Source: a virus. From it: a stretch of DNA of 64,000 nt. Below, one piece after another: positions 29,331-37,832 of the stretch. Both the position numbers and the translations under genes were made by a program. Position 1 is the stretch's first letter; every line of letters begins with the position of its first letter. The notes below the pieces were generated by a model. It did no database searches, was not told the origin of the DNA, and saw only the letters and a program-made list of their open reading frames with translations. The stretch is taken from the IMG/VR virus record IMGVR_UViG_3300032304_000977, positions 64,001 to 128,000 of that record; one strand, given 5' to 3'.

Positions 29331-30619
29331 TCTGAACCTTCTTTTGTTAAATCAATAATCAAAGAATCTTTGAATAGAGACATATGTATTTGATGCTTTT
29401 CTCTATTTAATTCATGGCAAAGAGAGCCTATAAAATAACGACCAGAAAATGTTTTATCAAGAATGTCTTCCTCTTGATCTTTCTGACTAATTGGAGTTGG
29501 TCTGTAAAAGTAAACGTCAACAACATCACCAACACACAAATCGCTTCGACCAGGAGCAGTAATATCAATATTAAATGCGCTCATCTGTCCCATTTGCATA
29601 ATATTTTTAAGATACCATGTTTTCATTCTATCCGTTTTAAAATTATTAAAAGTTTCTAATGCTCTTGGTTGAACATCTTGAAACGCAGTAACTGTTGATG
29701 CTAATTGGGGCGAAGACAATGGATATGGGTTGAGGTGATTGTGTTTCTCAAATTCTTGTTGATAACCCATCGTTTGAACATTATACGTTTTCGTAACAAT
29801 TTCATGTGTTATTAATTTTGATTTGTAAAGTCCAGATTGTAATCTTTGCATATAGTCAAATGCAGTATTAATACGAACGGATGTTATTCTTTTTAATGAT
29901 TCAGCAATATCACGTGTTGACCCACCACCACCAGAATCGGGATCTCTTGTATTGTTGTCGTATATATACAGCGTTTTTGGATCTTGATGTAACAATGTAT
30001 CTATTGATGCGAAATTGAACCCTCTATTGTTTTCAAAAAATAAAAAATTTGCTGCATCATTTTCCAGTGAAACTGCTCGTTTCGTTAAGAAGTTGATGTT
30101 AGTAAATGGTGTCCAAAAATTTGAGACATATGTAGATGTATTTTTGGTTTTCTCAATTAGTAATGGTTTTTCTGTTCTTAACTCATTGACTAATAACTGT
30201 CTGATAATTTTATCAATATTACCAGCAAACCCTTTACTCAGTTTAAAGTTAAGATCTCTGATAGTTTCAAACGAAACAAAATGTAAAGTGTATCCAACAG
30301 CACGCTCAGCTGTATACTCACGATCTGTCATTTTGTAAATATAAAATTCTTGCTCGTACAAACCATCATTATCGGTCATCGATGGTGTCTTGAATGTTAT
30401 AAGAAGTTTTTCTTCACCAATCATTGGCATCAAATTTACCAAATCTTGGGCATCATTTAATGTGATATTCCCAGACATTGTTGGTGAAAACATGTCTTCG
30501 TAAATATTAATGTCTATTACAAAATTAAAGACATCAAATATGAGTCCTCTTGCTGATGCGATCTTGACATCAATTAATTCATAATCGCCAGCAGATTTTA
30601 GTTTTTCAATTTCAGCCAT
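29327..30619 (-). CDS. gp27: Baseplate hub gp27-like protein
   Basis: 430 residues (T4 gp27 is 391). It has the general hub layout: an N-terminal beta domain (FDVFNFVIDINIYEDMFSPT, SGNITLNDAQ), a second copy-like domain, a segment TPFTNINFLTKRAVSLEND, and a C-terminal domain with a PGRSDLCVGDVVDVYFYRP barrel strand and FSGRYFIGSLCHELNREKHQ. The GxYxI...HxLxxxxHxxxxxL ending is shared with gp27/VgrG-type hubs. It sits between gp53 and gp5; in T4, gp27 binds gp5 but is encoded elsewhere. The fold assignment is confident; strict orthology to gp27 less so. Confidence 0.75.
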   Translation of the reverse strand: MAEIEKLKSAGDYELIDVKIASARGLIFDVFNFVIDINIYEDMFSPTMSGNITLNDAQDLVNLMPMIGEEKLLITFKTPSMTDNDGLYEQEFYIYKMTDREYTAERAVGYTLHFVSFETIRDLNFKLSKGFAGNIDKIIRQLLVNELRTEKPLLIEKTKNTSTYVSNFWTPFTNINFLTKRAVSLENDAANFLFFENNRGFNFASIDTLLHQDPKTLYIYDNNTRDPDSGGGGSTRDIAESLKRITSVRINTAFDYMQRLQSGLYKSKLITHEIVTKTYNVQTMGYQQEFEKHNHLNPYPLSSPQLASTVTAFQDVQPRALETFNNFKTDRMKTWYLKNIMQMGQMSAFNIDITAPGRSDLCVGDVVDVYFYRPTPISQKDQEEDILDKTFSGRYFIGSLCHELNREKHQIHMSLFKDSLIIDLTKEGSE

Positions 30620-31137
30620 TACTTCATGATCTCTCTAAATTGTCTAATTACTTCACCAAGAATATCTGGTTCAATAAGTTTGATTCTTCGTTTTTCTTCG
30701 TTCAATGCTATCTCATATTCATAGTTTGTTACTGGTGTTGCATCAGCAACACCAGCTGCATTAACGAAATCGGAATTCACAATGTAACCATCTGTTGTTA
30801 CATAATGTCTAATAGAATCTTGCGATGCTCCATACTTTTCTTCAATGTACGCTTCTAGTGATTTTTGTTGCATTGGAAAATCATTTATATAATCATATCT
30901 CTCGTTTGTTAACATAATTACCCAATGATACAGTGGAGTTCCATAAAATTTTTCTGATATCATTTCTGGAGTTTCGCCATCTTGAATATCATATTCTTCA
31001 TAATATGTTAAATTTTGCAATAGATTTGATTTGAGTCTGACATTTGTTATAATATCAGAAATTAAATACTCTTGTTTTTCTTCACCTAATTGTGAAAAGT
31101 CAATAACAGCAATTGGAAATTTTGAGAAATATGACAT
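30619..31137 (-). CDS. gp53: Baseplate wedge gp53
   Basis: 172 residues (T4 gp53 is 196). Diagnostic features are YFSKFPIAVIDFSQLGEEK, DIITNVRLKSNLLQN, YEEYDIQDGETPEMISEKFY, then GTPLYHWVIMLTNERYDYIN and DFPMQQKSLEAYIEEKYG. The GETPEMISEKFYGTPLYHWVI part is a LysM-like module used in wedge assembly. The stop and the ATG of the gp27-like gene share one base, so they are coupled. In T4, gp53 completes the 15S wedge. Confidence 0.93.
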   Translation of the reverse strand: MSYFSKFPIAVIDFSQLGEEKQEYLISDIITNVRLKSNLLQNLTYYEEYDIQDGETPEMISEKFYGTPLYHWVIMLTNERYDYINDFPMQQKSLEAYIEEKYGASQDSIRHYVTTDGYIVNSDFVNAAGVADATPVTNYEYEIALNEEKRRIKLIEPDILGEVIRQFREIMK

Positions 31138-31138
31138 A

Positions 31139-32386
31139 TTAGAATGATGGTAGATTTGGGTCTTGGAAATTTTGGGATGTAAACGATGGCTTTCCGTCTG
31201 GACCTTGACCTAAGAAACGCTCCTTTGTCATTGTCTCTAGTTCTAAGAAATTCATGTTAACATTTATTTGTGTTGGGAAACCATCTGAATGTGTCGCTAG
31301 TTGTCCGTTTGGTGCATAGTTTACTTGTAAGTCCGTAAGAACGCAAGTAGATATTCTGTTTAAATGTGGGTGTTCTTTGTCACCAAAATAATACACAATA
31401 TCGAATTCAGAAGGAAACAAATACAACATTTTGTTTACATTGTTTTGAAATTCTGGATGCATAAAAAATTTAAATGTATTGATAATTCTTTTAACATTTG
31501 CTGCTTCTTCTGGTGATCTTGGCGCAAATTGATAGTTGAATGTAAATCTACGAAACTCCATAGATTTGAATAATTGTTCTTTTCTTGGATTTGGTGCTGC
31601 TTTGTATAACGCAGAAAGCAATCCTCTTGCTGGATTAACTTCTAAACCTTTAATTACTGCTGCTCCAGCACCAGTAGATGCAGCATTAGCTGGTCCTGTT
31701 CCAACCTCACCAGCTGCGCCAAATATGGCACCGAGTTCTTCTTCTCCATACGTAGCACGATAACCAACTTGAACTTCATTTGGTACATGAAGAGCAATCG
31801 CACTTCTCAATCTTTTAATTTTTTGTGTTGCTTGCAAACCACTTATACCTGGAGCATTTTCTAATATTTTTCCATAACCAACTGCTGCGCCACCCGTAAG
31901 ACCACCACCAGCTGCGCCCTTTATAGCACCACCTGCGCCAGCACCAAGAATACCTTTTAAGAATCTTGTTACGCCACCCTTTTTACCGATACCACCTGCT
32001 CCTTGCTCAGCGCCAGCCTTAATTCCATCAGCTGCCCCCAAAACACCACCAACTGCACTAGATCCCGTAGCAGCAGCACCAGCTGCGTCGCTAATACTTG
32101 CTTGTTTTCCCTGTATTGTGTTTTGCTCAGTTTTATCAACATCTCCAACTATGTCAATTTTACCCTCTGTAAACACACGAGATTGTTCTGAAACATTTAT
32201 GTAAAAAACAACATAGTTTAGATACTGTTGATTGTAAAACTGATTTGTTGAGGATTCTCTCTTCTCATTGTTATTTGTGAAAAGATCTAACGGATACTGC
32301 AAATTATCAATTTTGTATTTTGATCTATCGAGCGTACCTTCTCGAGACACTTTTGTTGTTTGGGGTGCGTTATTGCTAGTTGCCAT
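31139..32386 (-). CDS. gp48: Baseplate tail-tube cap gp48-like
   Basis: 415 residues (T4 gp48 is 364). Residues about 115-190 are a Gly/Ala-rich hydrophobic insertion (GAGGAIKGAAGGGLTGGAAV). The C-terminal 200 residues match gp48: VPNEVQVGYRATYGEEELG, FKSMEFRRFTFNYQFAPRSP, NTFKFFMHPEF, YYFGDKEHPHLNRISTCVLT, DLQVNYAPNG and NMNFLELETMTKE. In T4, gp48 caps the hub and starts the tail tube with gp54. It is the first gene of the long leftward operon and is divergent from gp4. The ATG has AGGAAAG upstream and a TAAATA box about 35-42 bases away. Confidence 0.85.
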   Translation of the reverse strand: MATSNNAPQTTKVSREGTLDRSKYKIDNLQYPLDLFTNNNEKRESSTNQFYNQQYLNYVVFYINVSEQSRVFTEGKIDIVGDVDKTEQNTIQGKQASISDAAGAAATGSSAVGGVLGAADGIKAGAEQGAGGIGKKGGVTRFLKGILGAGAGGAIKGAAGGGLTGGAAVGYGKILENAPGISGLQATQKIKRLRSAIALHVPNEVQVGYRATYGEEELGAIFGAAGEVGTGPANAASTGAGAAVIKGLEVNPARGLLSALYKAAPNPRKEQLFKSMEFRRFTFNYQFAPRSPEEAANVKRIINTFKFFMHPEFQNNVNKMLYLFPSEFDIVYYFGDKEHPHLNRISTCVLTDLQVNYAPNGQLATHSDGFPTQINVNMNFLELETMTKERFLGQGPDGKPSFTSQNFQDPNLPSF

Positions 32387-32392
32387 ATCTTT

Positions 32393-32399
32393 CCTAAAT
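32393..32399 (+). promoter_or_regulatory. Candidate late promoter for gp4 operon (CTAAATA)
   Basis: Plus-strand CTAAATAG just outside the gp48 start and about 31 bases before the gp4 ATG. It has the same core as the boxes before gp32 and the tmRNA. Motif and position only. Confidence 0.4.
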
Positions 32400-32420
32400 A
32401 GAAGATTACTGTTATAATAC

Positions 32421-32428
32421 TATTTATT
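32421..32428 (-). promoter_or_regulatory. Candidate late promoter for the leftward tail operon
   Basis: Minus-strand AATAAATA about 40 bases before the gp48 ATG, inside the 43-base divergent gap. On the opposite strand the same gap has CTAAATA (32393-32399) about 31 bases before the gp4 ATG, and a TATAAT-like sequence at 32413-32418. The two divergent operons may therefore start from back-to-back late promoters. Confidence 0.5.
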
Positions 32429-32429
32429 C

Positions 32430-32888
32430 ATGTTTCACAAAGGAAAATTCAGACCAAAAAACCCACAAAAATACGATGGCGATCCAACAAACATAATCTA
32501 CAGAAGTAGCTGGGAGCTTCGTTTTATGATTTGGGCTGATACAAAACCATCGGTATTGAAATGGAGATCCGAAGAAACTGTAATACCTTACGTTTCTCCA
32601 ATAGACAACAAGATACACAGGTATTTTGTCGACTTTCAACTACAGGTAAAGACATCGAGTGGGGTTTTAAAGACGTATCTAATTGAAATCAAACCAAAAC
32701 AACAAACAGTACCACCTGCGCCCCAACAACGTGTCACTAAAAAATATCTCGAAGAGGTTATGACTTGGGGTAAAAATGAAGCAAAATGGAAATACGCAAA
32801 AGAATACTGCAAAGATAGAGGTTGGGAATTTCTTATTCTTACAGAAAAAGATCTTGGTATAACAAATAATTGGTATAGGACTAAATAA
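32430..32888 (+). CDS. gp4: Head completion protein gp4
   Basis: 152 residues, close to T4 gp4 (150). Features: FRPKNPQKYDGDPTNIIYRS, SWELRFMIWAD, EETVIPYVSPIDNKIHRYFV, DFQLQV and YLIEIKPKQQ. The E-x-K of IEIKPK together with the upstream RYFVDF gives a PD-(D/E)XK/TnsA-like nuclease core. In T4, gp4 (gp50/65 complex) is required to finish filled heads. It is the first gene of a rightward operon. Confidence 0.93.
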   Translation: MFHKGKFRPKNPQKYDGDPTNIIYRSSWELRFMIWADTKPSVLKWRSEETVIPYVSPIDNKIHRYFVDFQLQVKTSSGVLKTYLIEIKPKQQTVPPAPQQRVTKKYLEEVMTWGKNEAKWKYAKEYCKDRGWEFLILTEKDLGITNNWYRTK

Positions 32889-32892
32889 TTAA

Positions 32893-33474
32893 ATGGCTAC
32901 AAAATCTACTGGAAAATTAGAATCTATCTTCAATGATAGTGCTTACGATCTTACTGCTGCAAGAAAATCGCAACAGTGGTTCACAGCACAAATCAATAAA
33001 TTATCTAAAGCAACACCACAAAAAGTATTAAGAGATGGCACTATCGTTTCAACTATGGTGCCTGGAAGTTTATATTTATTCTTCTACGATCCGAAACACA
33101 AGGACACTTTACCATACTATGACAGATTTCCTCTCGTTTTACCTTTTAGAAAGGTAAAGGGTGGGTTTTATGGTTTAAACTTCCACTATCTTCCACCATT
33201 ATTGCGTGTTAAGTTGTTAGATAAACTTATGATGTTCTCTACAACTCCTGGATTAACTGAGACGACAAGACTTAAATTTAAATATCAACTTATCGCTGGA
33301 AGCGCAAAATTTGCTGCAGCAGCACCATGTGTGAAAATGTATTTAAATGATCACGTGGTAAGTAGACTTGTTATGATTGACCCAAAAGATTGGGTTACTG
33401 CTATGATGTTGCCAGTGGAAAGATTTACAACAAATAAGCAAACTGTTTGGGCAGATTCAAGAAAGGTAATCTAA
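32893..33474 (+). CDS. Conserved T4-like phage protein (role unassigned)
   Basis: 193 residues. The N-terminal third is helical (ARKSQQWFTAQINKLSKATP). The centre holds GSLYLFFYDPKHKDTLPYYD, RFPLVLPFRKVKGGFYGLNF and HYLPPLLRVKLLDKLM; the end has VKMYLNDHVVSRL and a DWVTAMMLPVERF segment. I recognise this as a protein conserved in marine T4-like phages, near head-completion genes. T4 gp2 (DNA end protector) lies beside gp4 in T4, so it could be its counterpart, but I cannot confirm that from sequence. It overlaps the gp54 ATG (TAATG), so they are coupled. Confidence 0.7.
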   Translation: MATKSTGKLESIFNDSAYDLTAARKSQQWFTAQINKLSKATPQKVLRDGTIVSTMVPGSLYLFFYDPKHKDTLPYYDRFPLVLPFRKVKGGFYGLNFHYLPPLLRVKLLDKLMMFSTTPGLTETTRLKFKYQLIAGSAKFAAAAPCVKMYLNDHVVSRLVMIDPKDWVTAMMLPVERFTTNKQTVWADSRKVI

Positions 33475-34133
33475 TGGCATCGTTAGACGCATTCATAGCA
33501 CAAGTAAAATCGGATGGATTGGCAAGAGATAATAAATTTTTGGTTACAATAACACCGCCACTCTCTCTAGTATCAGGTGCGCCAAATGAAAAATTAAGAT
33601 TGTTTTGTCAATCTGCAACTTTACCTGGAATTAATTTCGTATCAAATCCAGTATTTACTTTTGGCGAGCAAAGAGAAGTAATCTATAACAGACAATTCGA
33701 TCCAATTAGTTTTGAATTTTTATTAGACCAAAACATGGATATCAAAAGATTTTTCGATTCTTGGCAAAATAGCATCGTAAATCCAGTTACCAGAGTTGTT
33801 AATTACTACTCAAGATATATTGGAACAATTGAAATATATCAGTTAGATGGTAGTCAAAAAGAAACATACAGATATGGTGTCAGATTACATGAGGCATTCC
33901 CCAAAACTGTTTCTGGGGTAACATATTCAGCATCATCAAAAGATGTTTCTAAATTAACAGTTTCTATGGAATACAAATATTGGCTTCCAATAAAACTTCC
34001 TGGTAATGTAGCGGAAGCATCTCCAACGTCAGAAAGATCATTCTCTGTTGGAAATGCACCGACAGGATTATCCATTGCTGCTGGAGATATACTTGATGAA
34101 AATGATACACCTTATGGAGAAATAGAGACATAA
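33474..34133 (+). CDS. gp54: Baseplate tail-tube initiator gp54-like
   Basis: 219 residues from the ATG at 33474, which overlaps the upstream stop; an ATG 27 bases earlier is inside that gene and lacks a ribosome site. It belongs to the tail-tube fold family (gp19/gp48/gp54): LDAFIAQVKSDGLARDNKFL matches the start of T4 gp54, followed by CQSATLPGINF, FDPISFEFLLDQNMDIKRFF, a DSWQNSIVNPVTRVVNYYSR segment, and KLTVSMEYKYW. T4 gp54 is longer (320). It initiates polymerisation of the gp19 tube on gp48. gp19 itself is not in this window, so tail tube is an alternative reading. Confidence 0.75.
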   Translation: MASLDAFIAQVKSDGLARDNKFLVTITPPLSLVSGAPNEKLRLFCQSATLPGINFVSNPVFTFGEQREVIYNRQFDPISFEFLLDQNMDIKRFFDSWQNSIVNPVTRVVNYYSRYIGTIEIYQLDGSQKETYRYGVRLHEAFPKTVSGVTYSASSKDVSKLTVSMEYKYWLPIKLPGNVAEASPTSERSFSVGNAPTGLSIAAGDILDENDTPYGEIET

Positions 34134-34134
34134 T

Positions 34135-34545
34135 ATGAACACTGATACACAATTAAGCAAAGTATTTGAAATTGAAATAAATGAACCAGAGAAAAAACAG
34201 GATATCGTTTTACCAGCAATAACAAATGATGATAAAATTGAAAACGATTTCGATCAATCTAGGCAAAATTTAAATATACTATTAATGCAAGGTCAGGATG
34301 CGTTGATGGGTGCATTAGAAGTTGCAAAACAATCTGAGCACCCAAGAGCATATGAAGTTGTTGGTAATTTAATAAAACAACTTGCTGATGTAAATCAACA
34401 ACTTATGGACTTACATCAACAGAAACAAAAACTAGATGAGCCAAAGGGCGACGCTAAAAAACAAGTGACGAATAACAATGCTATTTTTGTAGGTAGCACC
34501 GCTGAGTTGAATAAGTTAATTAATAACATGTCTAAAGGAGAATAA
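34135..34545 (+). CDS. gp16: Small terminase subunit gp16
   Basis: 136 residues (T4 gp16 is 164). A central helical hairpin reads DFDQSRQNLNILLMQGQDAL, EVAKQSEHPRAYEVVGNLIK and DVNQQLMDLHQQKQKL, followed by NNNAIFVGSTAELNKLI near the C-terminus. The KQSEHPRAYEV and FVGSTAEL motifs are typical of gp16 in marine T4-like phages and align with T4 (ADSPRHMEV, FMGSPTEL). gp16 recognises DNA and stimulates gp17 packaging ATPase. Unusually, the next gene is gp26, not gp17; the large subunit is not in the window. Confidence 0.88.
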   Translation: MNTDTQLSKVFEIEINEPEKKQDIVLPAITNDDKIENDFDQSRQNLNILLMQGQDALMGALEVAKQSEHPRAYEVVGNLIKQLADVNQQLMDLHQQKQKLDEPKGDAKKQVTNNNAIFVGSTAELNKLINNMSKGE

Positions 34546-34548
34546 ATT

Positions 34549-35259
34549 ATGACTTTACCGATTTACAAACATCCAATTTATACAACAAAATTACCATCTA
34601 ATGGTAAAGAAATTAAATTCAGACCTTTTCTCGTAAAGGATGAAAAGAATCTTCTTCTTGCTCAACAAAGCGAAGAAGAATTGACAATGATTGATACAGT
34701 TAAGGGTGTAATTCAAGACTGTATTATCGATAAGAAAATTAAACTAGATGAAATGCCAATTTTCGATATCGAATGGTTGTTCTGTCAACTGAGAATTAAA
34801 TCTGTTGGAGAAGAAGTATCATTATACTTCACATGTAAAAATACTGAATGTGGGGAAAAAACAAAAGCATCATTCAAGATCAATCCAGAATTGATTAAAT
34901 CAGAAGACCATTCAACCAAAATCCATCTTTATGATGATGTTGGTGTTATTATGAAATATGCAGATCCAATATTGTTGAGAGAAATTATTAAGATGGAAGA
35001 ATCTGATCCAAATCAAATGTTAAGAATTGTTGCTGGTTCTATTGAATCGATATATGATGCTGAATCCGTATATCCTGCAAAAGATCAATCAGAAAAAGAA
35101 TTGATTAAATTTATTGAAGCGCTCCCAAGAGATTGCTCAAATAAACTTAAAAAGTTTTTCGAATCTACACCAAAATTAGCACAAAAAGTTTCCGTAGTAT
35201 GTCCAAAATGTGCAACCAATAATCTATATCTTGTTGATGGAATTGAAAATTTTTTTTAA
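34549..35259 (+). CDS. gp26: Baseplate hub assembly protein gp26-like
   Basis: 236 residues (T4 gp26 is 208). N-terminal features: PIYKHPIYTTKLPSNGKEIK, FRPFLVKDEKNLLLAQQS, DTVKGVIQDCI, FDIEWLFCQLRIKSVGEEV. A zinc-ribbon-like pair follows: CKNTECGEK and, near the end, CPKCATN. This is the T4 gp26/baseplate family. The gene ends in a run of eight T (35250-35257) directly before the TAA, and the -1 frame beyond it is open for another 61 codons, so a programmed -1 frameshift is likely (see the next feature). Position just before a tape-measure-like gene resembles lambda G/GT. Confidence 0.85.
   Translation: MTLPIYKHPIYTTKLPSNGKEIKFRPFLVKDEKNLLLAQQSEEELTMIDTVKGVIQDCIIDKKIKLDEMPIFDIEWLFCQLRIKSVGEEVSLYFTCKNTECGEKTKASFKINPELIKSEDHSTKIHLYDDVGVIMKYADPILLREIIKMEESDPNQMLRIVAGSIESIYDAESVYPAKDQSEKELIKFIEALPRDCSNKLKKFFESTPKLAQKVSVVCPKCATNNLYLVDGIENFF
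35250..35257 (+). promoter_or_regulatory. Candidate -1 ribosomal frameshift site (T8)
   Basis: Eight consecutive T at the last codons of gp26 form a T-TTT-TTT slippery heptamer immediately before its TAA. Slipping back one base enters a frame that is open from here to 35441 and contains the chaperone-like peptide. No single strong downstream hairpin was seen; the UAA stop itself can stimulate slipping. Confidence 0.55.
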
Positions 35260-35441
35260 TAAACCTTAGTCATGAAAGTCTTGTTAATTATTATAAGACG
35301 AATTTTGGGTTAATGCAACATCATAAATATTCGCTTGAGGACATCGAATTTATGGTACCCTACGAAAAGGAAGTATATGTTTCGTTGTTGCTGCAGTATT
35401 TGGAAGAAGAAAAAGAAAGATTAAGAGAAAGAAATAGATGA
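35256..35441 (+). CDS. gp51-like hub chaperone frame (frameshift extension)
   Basis: An open -1 frame of 61 codons downstream of the T8 run. It encodes INLSHESLVNYYKTNFGL, then from an internal ATG at 35313 the 42-residue part MQHHKYSLEDIEFMVPYEKE followed by VYVSLLLQYLEEEKERL. The HHKYSLEDIE..PYEKEVYVxLLLQYLEEE pattern is known to me from the short gene after gp26 in marine T4-like phages. The 19 codons before the ATG look equally protein-like, which favours a gp26-extension product, as in tail-assembly chaperones; independent start at 35313 is the alternative. Its TGA overlaps the ATG of the tape-measure-like gene. Confidence 0.7.
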   Translation, partial: LINLSHESLVNYYKTNFGLMQHHKYSLEDIEFMVPYEKEVYVSLLLQYLEEEKERLRERNR

Positions 35442-37207
35442 CGATCTTAGAAAAATTAATGTTTAAAGGTTCCAGTAATCTATCAAAAGATTTTGAAGAT
35501 GCAGCACAATCATTAAAAGAATCAGCCAAACAAATGGCTTCTTCTCTCAAACAAACATATAATACTAAAATTAGACCAGCATTAACTGGTGGTGTCGAAG
35601 GCGCTGGTTTGACTGGCGCTTCGTTTTTTAATCAACTTGGTCTTACTGGTCTTGCTAGTTCTTATAAAGAAAAAAGAGAACAGGAAGAAAAAGAAAGAAT
35701 GGGTATATACGGTCCATCAGCTTCATCAGAAGAAAATGAAGCTGCTTCTACAGATACCGAAAAAGCCATTAAGAATGAGAAAGAAGATGAAGCCAATACA
35801 ATAAGACAAGAGCAATTAGAAATTCAGAAAAAAACTAGCGATGATATAATGGCTCTGTATACAATTACAGACGATTATCAGAAAAAGATGCTAGAGAAAA
35901 CAAAGGAAATGGCTGAATCCCTTAAGACTATTGCAGAAAAACCAGCTGGATCTGGCGAAGGTGAGGGTGGTGGATCATTATTAGATATTGATTTGCCTGG
36001 CAAGGGTAGTAAAGCTGGAAAAGCTGGAAAACTTGGAACTGCTGGTAGACTTGCCTCTGGCGCAAAGGGGTTTATGGCTGGTGGTGGTACTACGCTCGCA
36101 GCTGGAGCATCTATGGTAGCAGCTCCATTCGCAATTGATGCAGTAGCAGGAGCATTTGGATATGGTGGTAAAGAAATTGATGAGGAACAAGATGACAAAA
36201 ATTGGGAACGAGCATCATTGTTTGAAAAAATTCAAAGCGCACCAGCAAGAGGTTTAGAAAAAATTGGCAGTTTGTTTGGTGGTAATCTTGCTAATGAAGC
36301 AAGAGCTGAACGAATAAAGAACGAAACTGCTTACTTAGACGCTAAGGGTGGTGTTTCAAATGAAGCAAAAAATATAAAAGAACAAAACGCATCACAGCAA
36401 ATAGAGTTTAGTGAAGCTACTTTTGCTCAAAAAGATCCAGAGAATTATGCCAAATTTAAAGAATTTGAAAACAAAAAAGTTGAAGAGTTAAAAGCAAAAG
36501 ATCCTTTCAATAAAGACTTAAATCTTCGCAATCAGCAAATGGTAAGAAAAACCGCAGAAATTGGTGCACGTAAAGAAGCGATTGTTAAATTTAAAAAAGA
36601 AATTGAAGCTGCTGGTGCTGGTAGTGTACAAGGTCAAGCACTACAAAAAAATGATCAAACAGTTTCTCAGCAACAGCAACAAAAAACAGGCGATGCTGTA
36701 GCAAAAAATAATACTGAGCAAAAAGAAACCAAAGCATCAGCTAGTGCGCCAACTCCACTACCTGCTCAAACAGCATCATTACCCACAACACAAGCAACAC
36801 CATTGGTAACAGCACCAAAATCTGACTCTGGTATTGGCAATAAAACAGTTGAACAACTTGCTATGGATGAAGCGAAAAAGTTTGGAAGAACGCAACCGAA
36901 TTTAGATGATAAAAGAGCAGCTGCTATGCTTTATAGAAAACAAGCAGCTGGAAGTGCATCAGAAGCAGATTTATCAGGTGTATCTACATTACCAGTTGAT
37001 AAAGCTGGTGCGGTTGCAGACAAAACAGCATCTTTAAAAGATCAAGAAGCAGCAGCACAAAATAAACAAGAAACTGCTGCGCCAACAATTGTGAATAATA
37101 CAAGTATCGCAAACAATCAAAGTGGCGAAAAACAAAAAGTTAAAGACACTAAGAATAATGAAACAACATTTCAGAAATATATAGATAGAAGATATTACCC
37201 AGCGTAA
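35438..37207 (+). CDS. Tape-measure / hub protein candidate (gp29-like)
   Basis: 589 residues, essentially the length of T4 gp29 (590). Helical and rich in Ala, Gln, Lys and Glu, with long coiled-coil-prone stretches, plus two Gly/Ala hydrophobic segments: about residues 50-68 (GGVEGAGLTGASFFNQLGLT) and about 195-245 (GKAGKLGTAGRLASGAKGFM then GGGTTLAAGASMVAAPFAID). The C-terminal third is low-complexity (PTPLPAQTASLPTTQATP). Position directly after the gp26/frameshift pair is the classic place of a tape measure. The assignment rests on composition, length and context rather than clear motifs. Confidence 0.6.
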   Translation: MTILEKLMFKGSSNLSKDFEDAAQSLKESAKQMASSLKQTYNTKIRPALTGGVEGAGLTGASFFNQLGLTGLASSYKEKREQEEKERMGIYGPSASSEENEAASTDTEKAIKNEKEDEANTIRQEQLEIQKKTSDDIMALYTITDDYQKKMLEKTKEMAESLKTIAEKPAGSGEGEGGGSLLDIDLPGKGSKAGKAGKLGTAGRLASGAKGFMAGGGTTLAAGASMVAAPFAIDAVAGAFGYGGKEIDEEQDDKNWERASLFEKIQSAPARGLEKIGSLFGGNLANEARAERIKNETAYLDAKGGVSNEAKNIKEQNASQQIEFSEATFAQKDPENYAKFKEFENKKVEELKAKDPFNKDLNLRNQQMVRKTAEIGARKEAIVKFKKEIEAAGAGSVQGQALQKNDQTVSQQQQQKTGDAVAKNNTEQKETKASASAPTPLPAQTASLPTTQATPLVTAPKSDSGIGNKTVEQLAMDEAKKFGRTQPNLDDKRAAAMLYRKQAAGSASEADLSGVSTLPVDKAGAVADKTASLKDQEAAAQNKQETAAPTIVNNTSIANNQSGEKQKVKDTKNNETTFQKYIDRRYYPA

Positions 37208-37216
37208 GGAGAAATA

Positions 37217-37801
37217 ATGTTAGGCGAAATAAATTATCAAACAGCATACTTAACAAAAGAAGAATGCGAAAAATTGATACAATATTATAATGACAATGCA
37301 GAATCAGCGAAGCGAAGTTTCACTGGTTACGCACCACATGCAAAGGTAGATTACATTAAAAAAATAAGTAAAACACTGTCTATAAAAGAACCACCTGAAT
37401 CTTTACAGTCAGCAATTGAGAAAGTAGTTACGTTGGCTCAACATGCAAACGAATATATGTTTTTATTTGATGTTGATTGGACTAAACCAAAATATTATAT
37501 ACAAGAATATTTGGGCGAGGAGAAAGGGTTTAGATCAAAAAGTCAATCCGTCAATTGGATATCTAATCACTATCAAAACAAAATTGTTGTTGGTGTTATA
37601 CTTTCTGATCCTTCAGAATATGAAGGTGGAGATGTGATAATGAACTTTGGTTCGACAGATGTATTACCAACACCAGAAGAACTAAGAACCCAAGGAACAG
37701 TCTACGCTTTTCCAGCATTTAGATATTGGGCAGTGATGCCAGTTTTATCTGGAAAGAAATATCATTTTAAAGCAGTGTTTCAGGGACCATACTGGAGATA
37801 A
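37217..37801 (+). CDS. Prolyl-4-hydroxylase-like protein lacking iron ligands
   Basis: 194 residues with a GGAG site before the ATG. The C-terminal half has the 2OG-Fe(II) oxygenase layout: VVGVILSDPSEYEGGDVIMN, a GTVYAFPAFRYWAVMPVLSG strand pair, then KKYHFKAVFQGP. In active family members an H-x-D precedes the first strand and a His replaces the Tyr-Trp of FRYWAV. Here the first site reads NHYQNK and the second His is missing, so the iron triad looks lost. A binding rather than catalytic role, for instance on the virion, is possible. It ends a rightward operon and is followed by a bidirectional terminator. Confidence 0.7.
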   Translation: MLGEINYQTAYLTKEECEKLIQYYNDNAESAKRSFTGYAPHAKVDYIKKISKTLSIKEPPESLQSAIEKVVTLAQHANEYMFLFDVDWTKPKYYIQEYLGEEKGFRSKSQSVNWISNHYQNKIVVGVILSDPSEYEGGDVIMNFGSTDVLPTPEELRTQGTVYAFPAFRYWAVMPVLSGKKYHFKAVFQGPYWR

Positions 37802-37824
37802 AAAAAAAGGGAGCCGAAGCTCCC
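37801..37824. terminator. Bidirectional intrinsic terminator (UUCG loop)
   Basis: GGGAGC-CGAA-GCTCCC hairpin at 37809-37824 between convergent operons. Read on the minus strand the loop is C(UUCG)G and the stem is followed by eight T, a strong intrinsic terminator for gp32 transcripts. On the plus strand TTTATC follows, giving weaker termination. Confidence 0.85.
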
Positions 37825-37832
37825 TTTATCAT

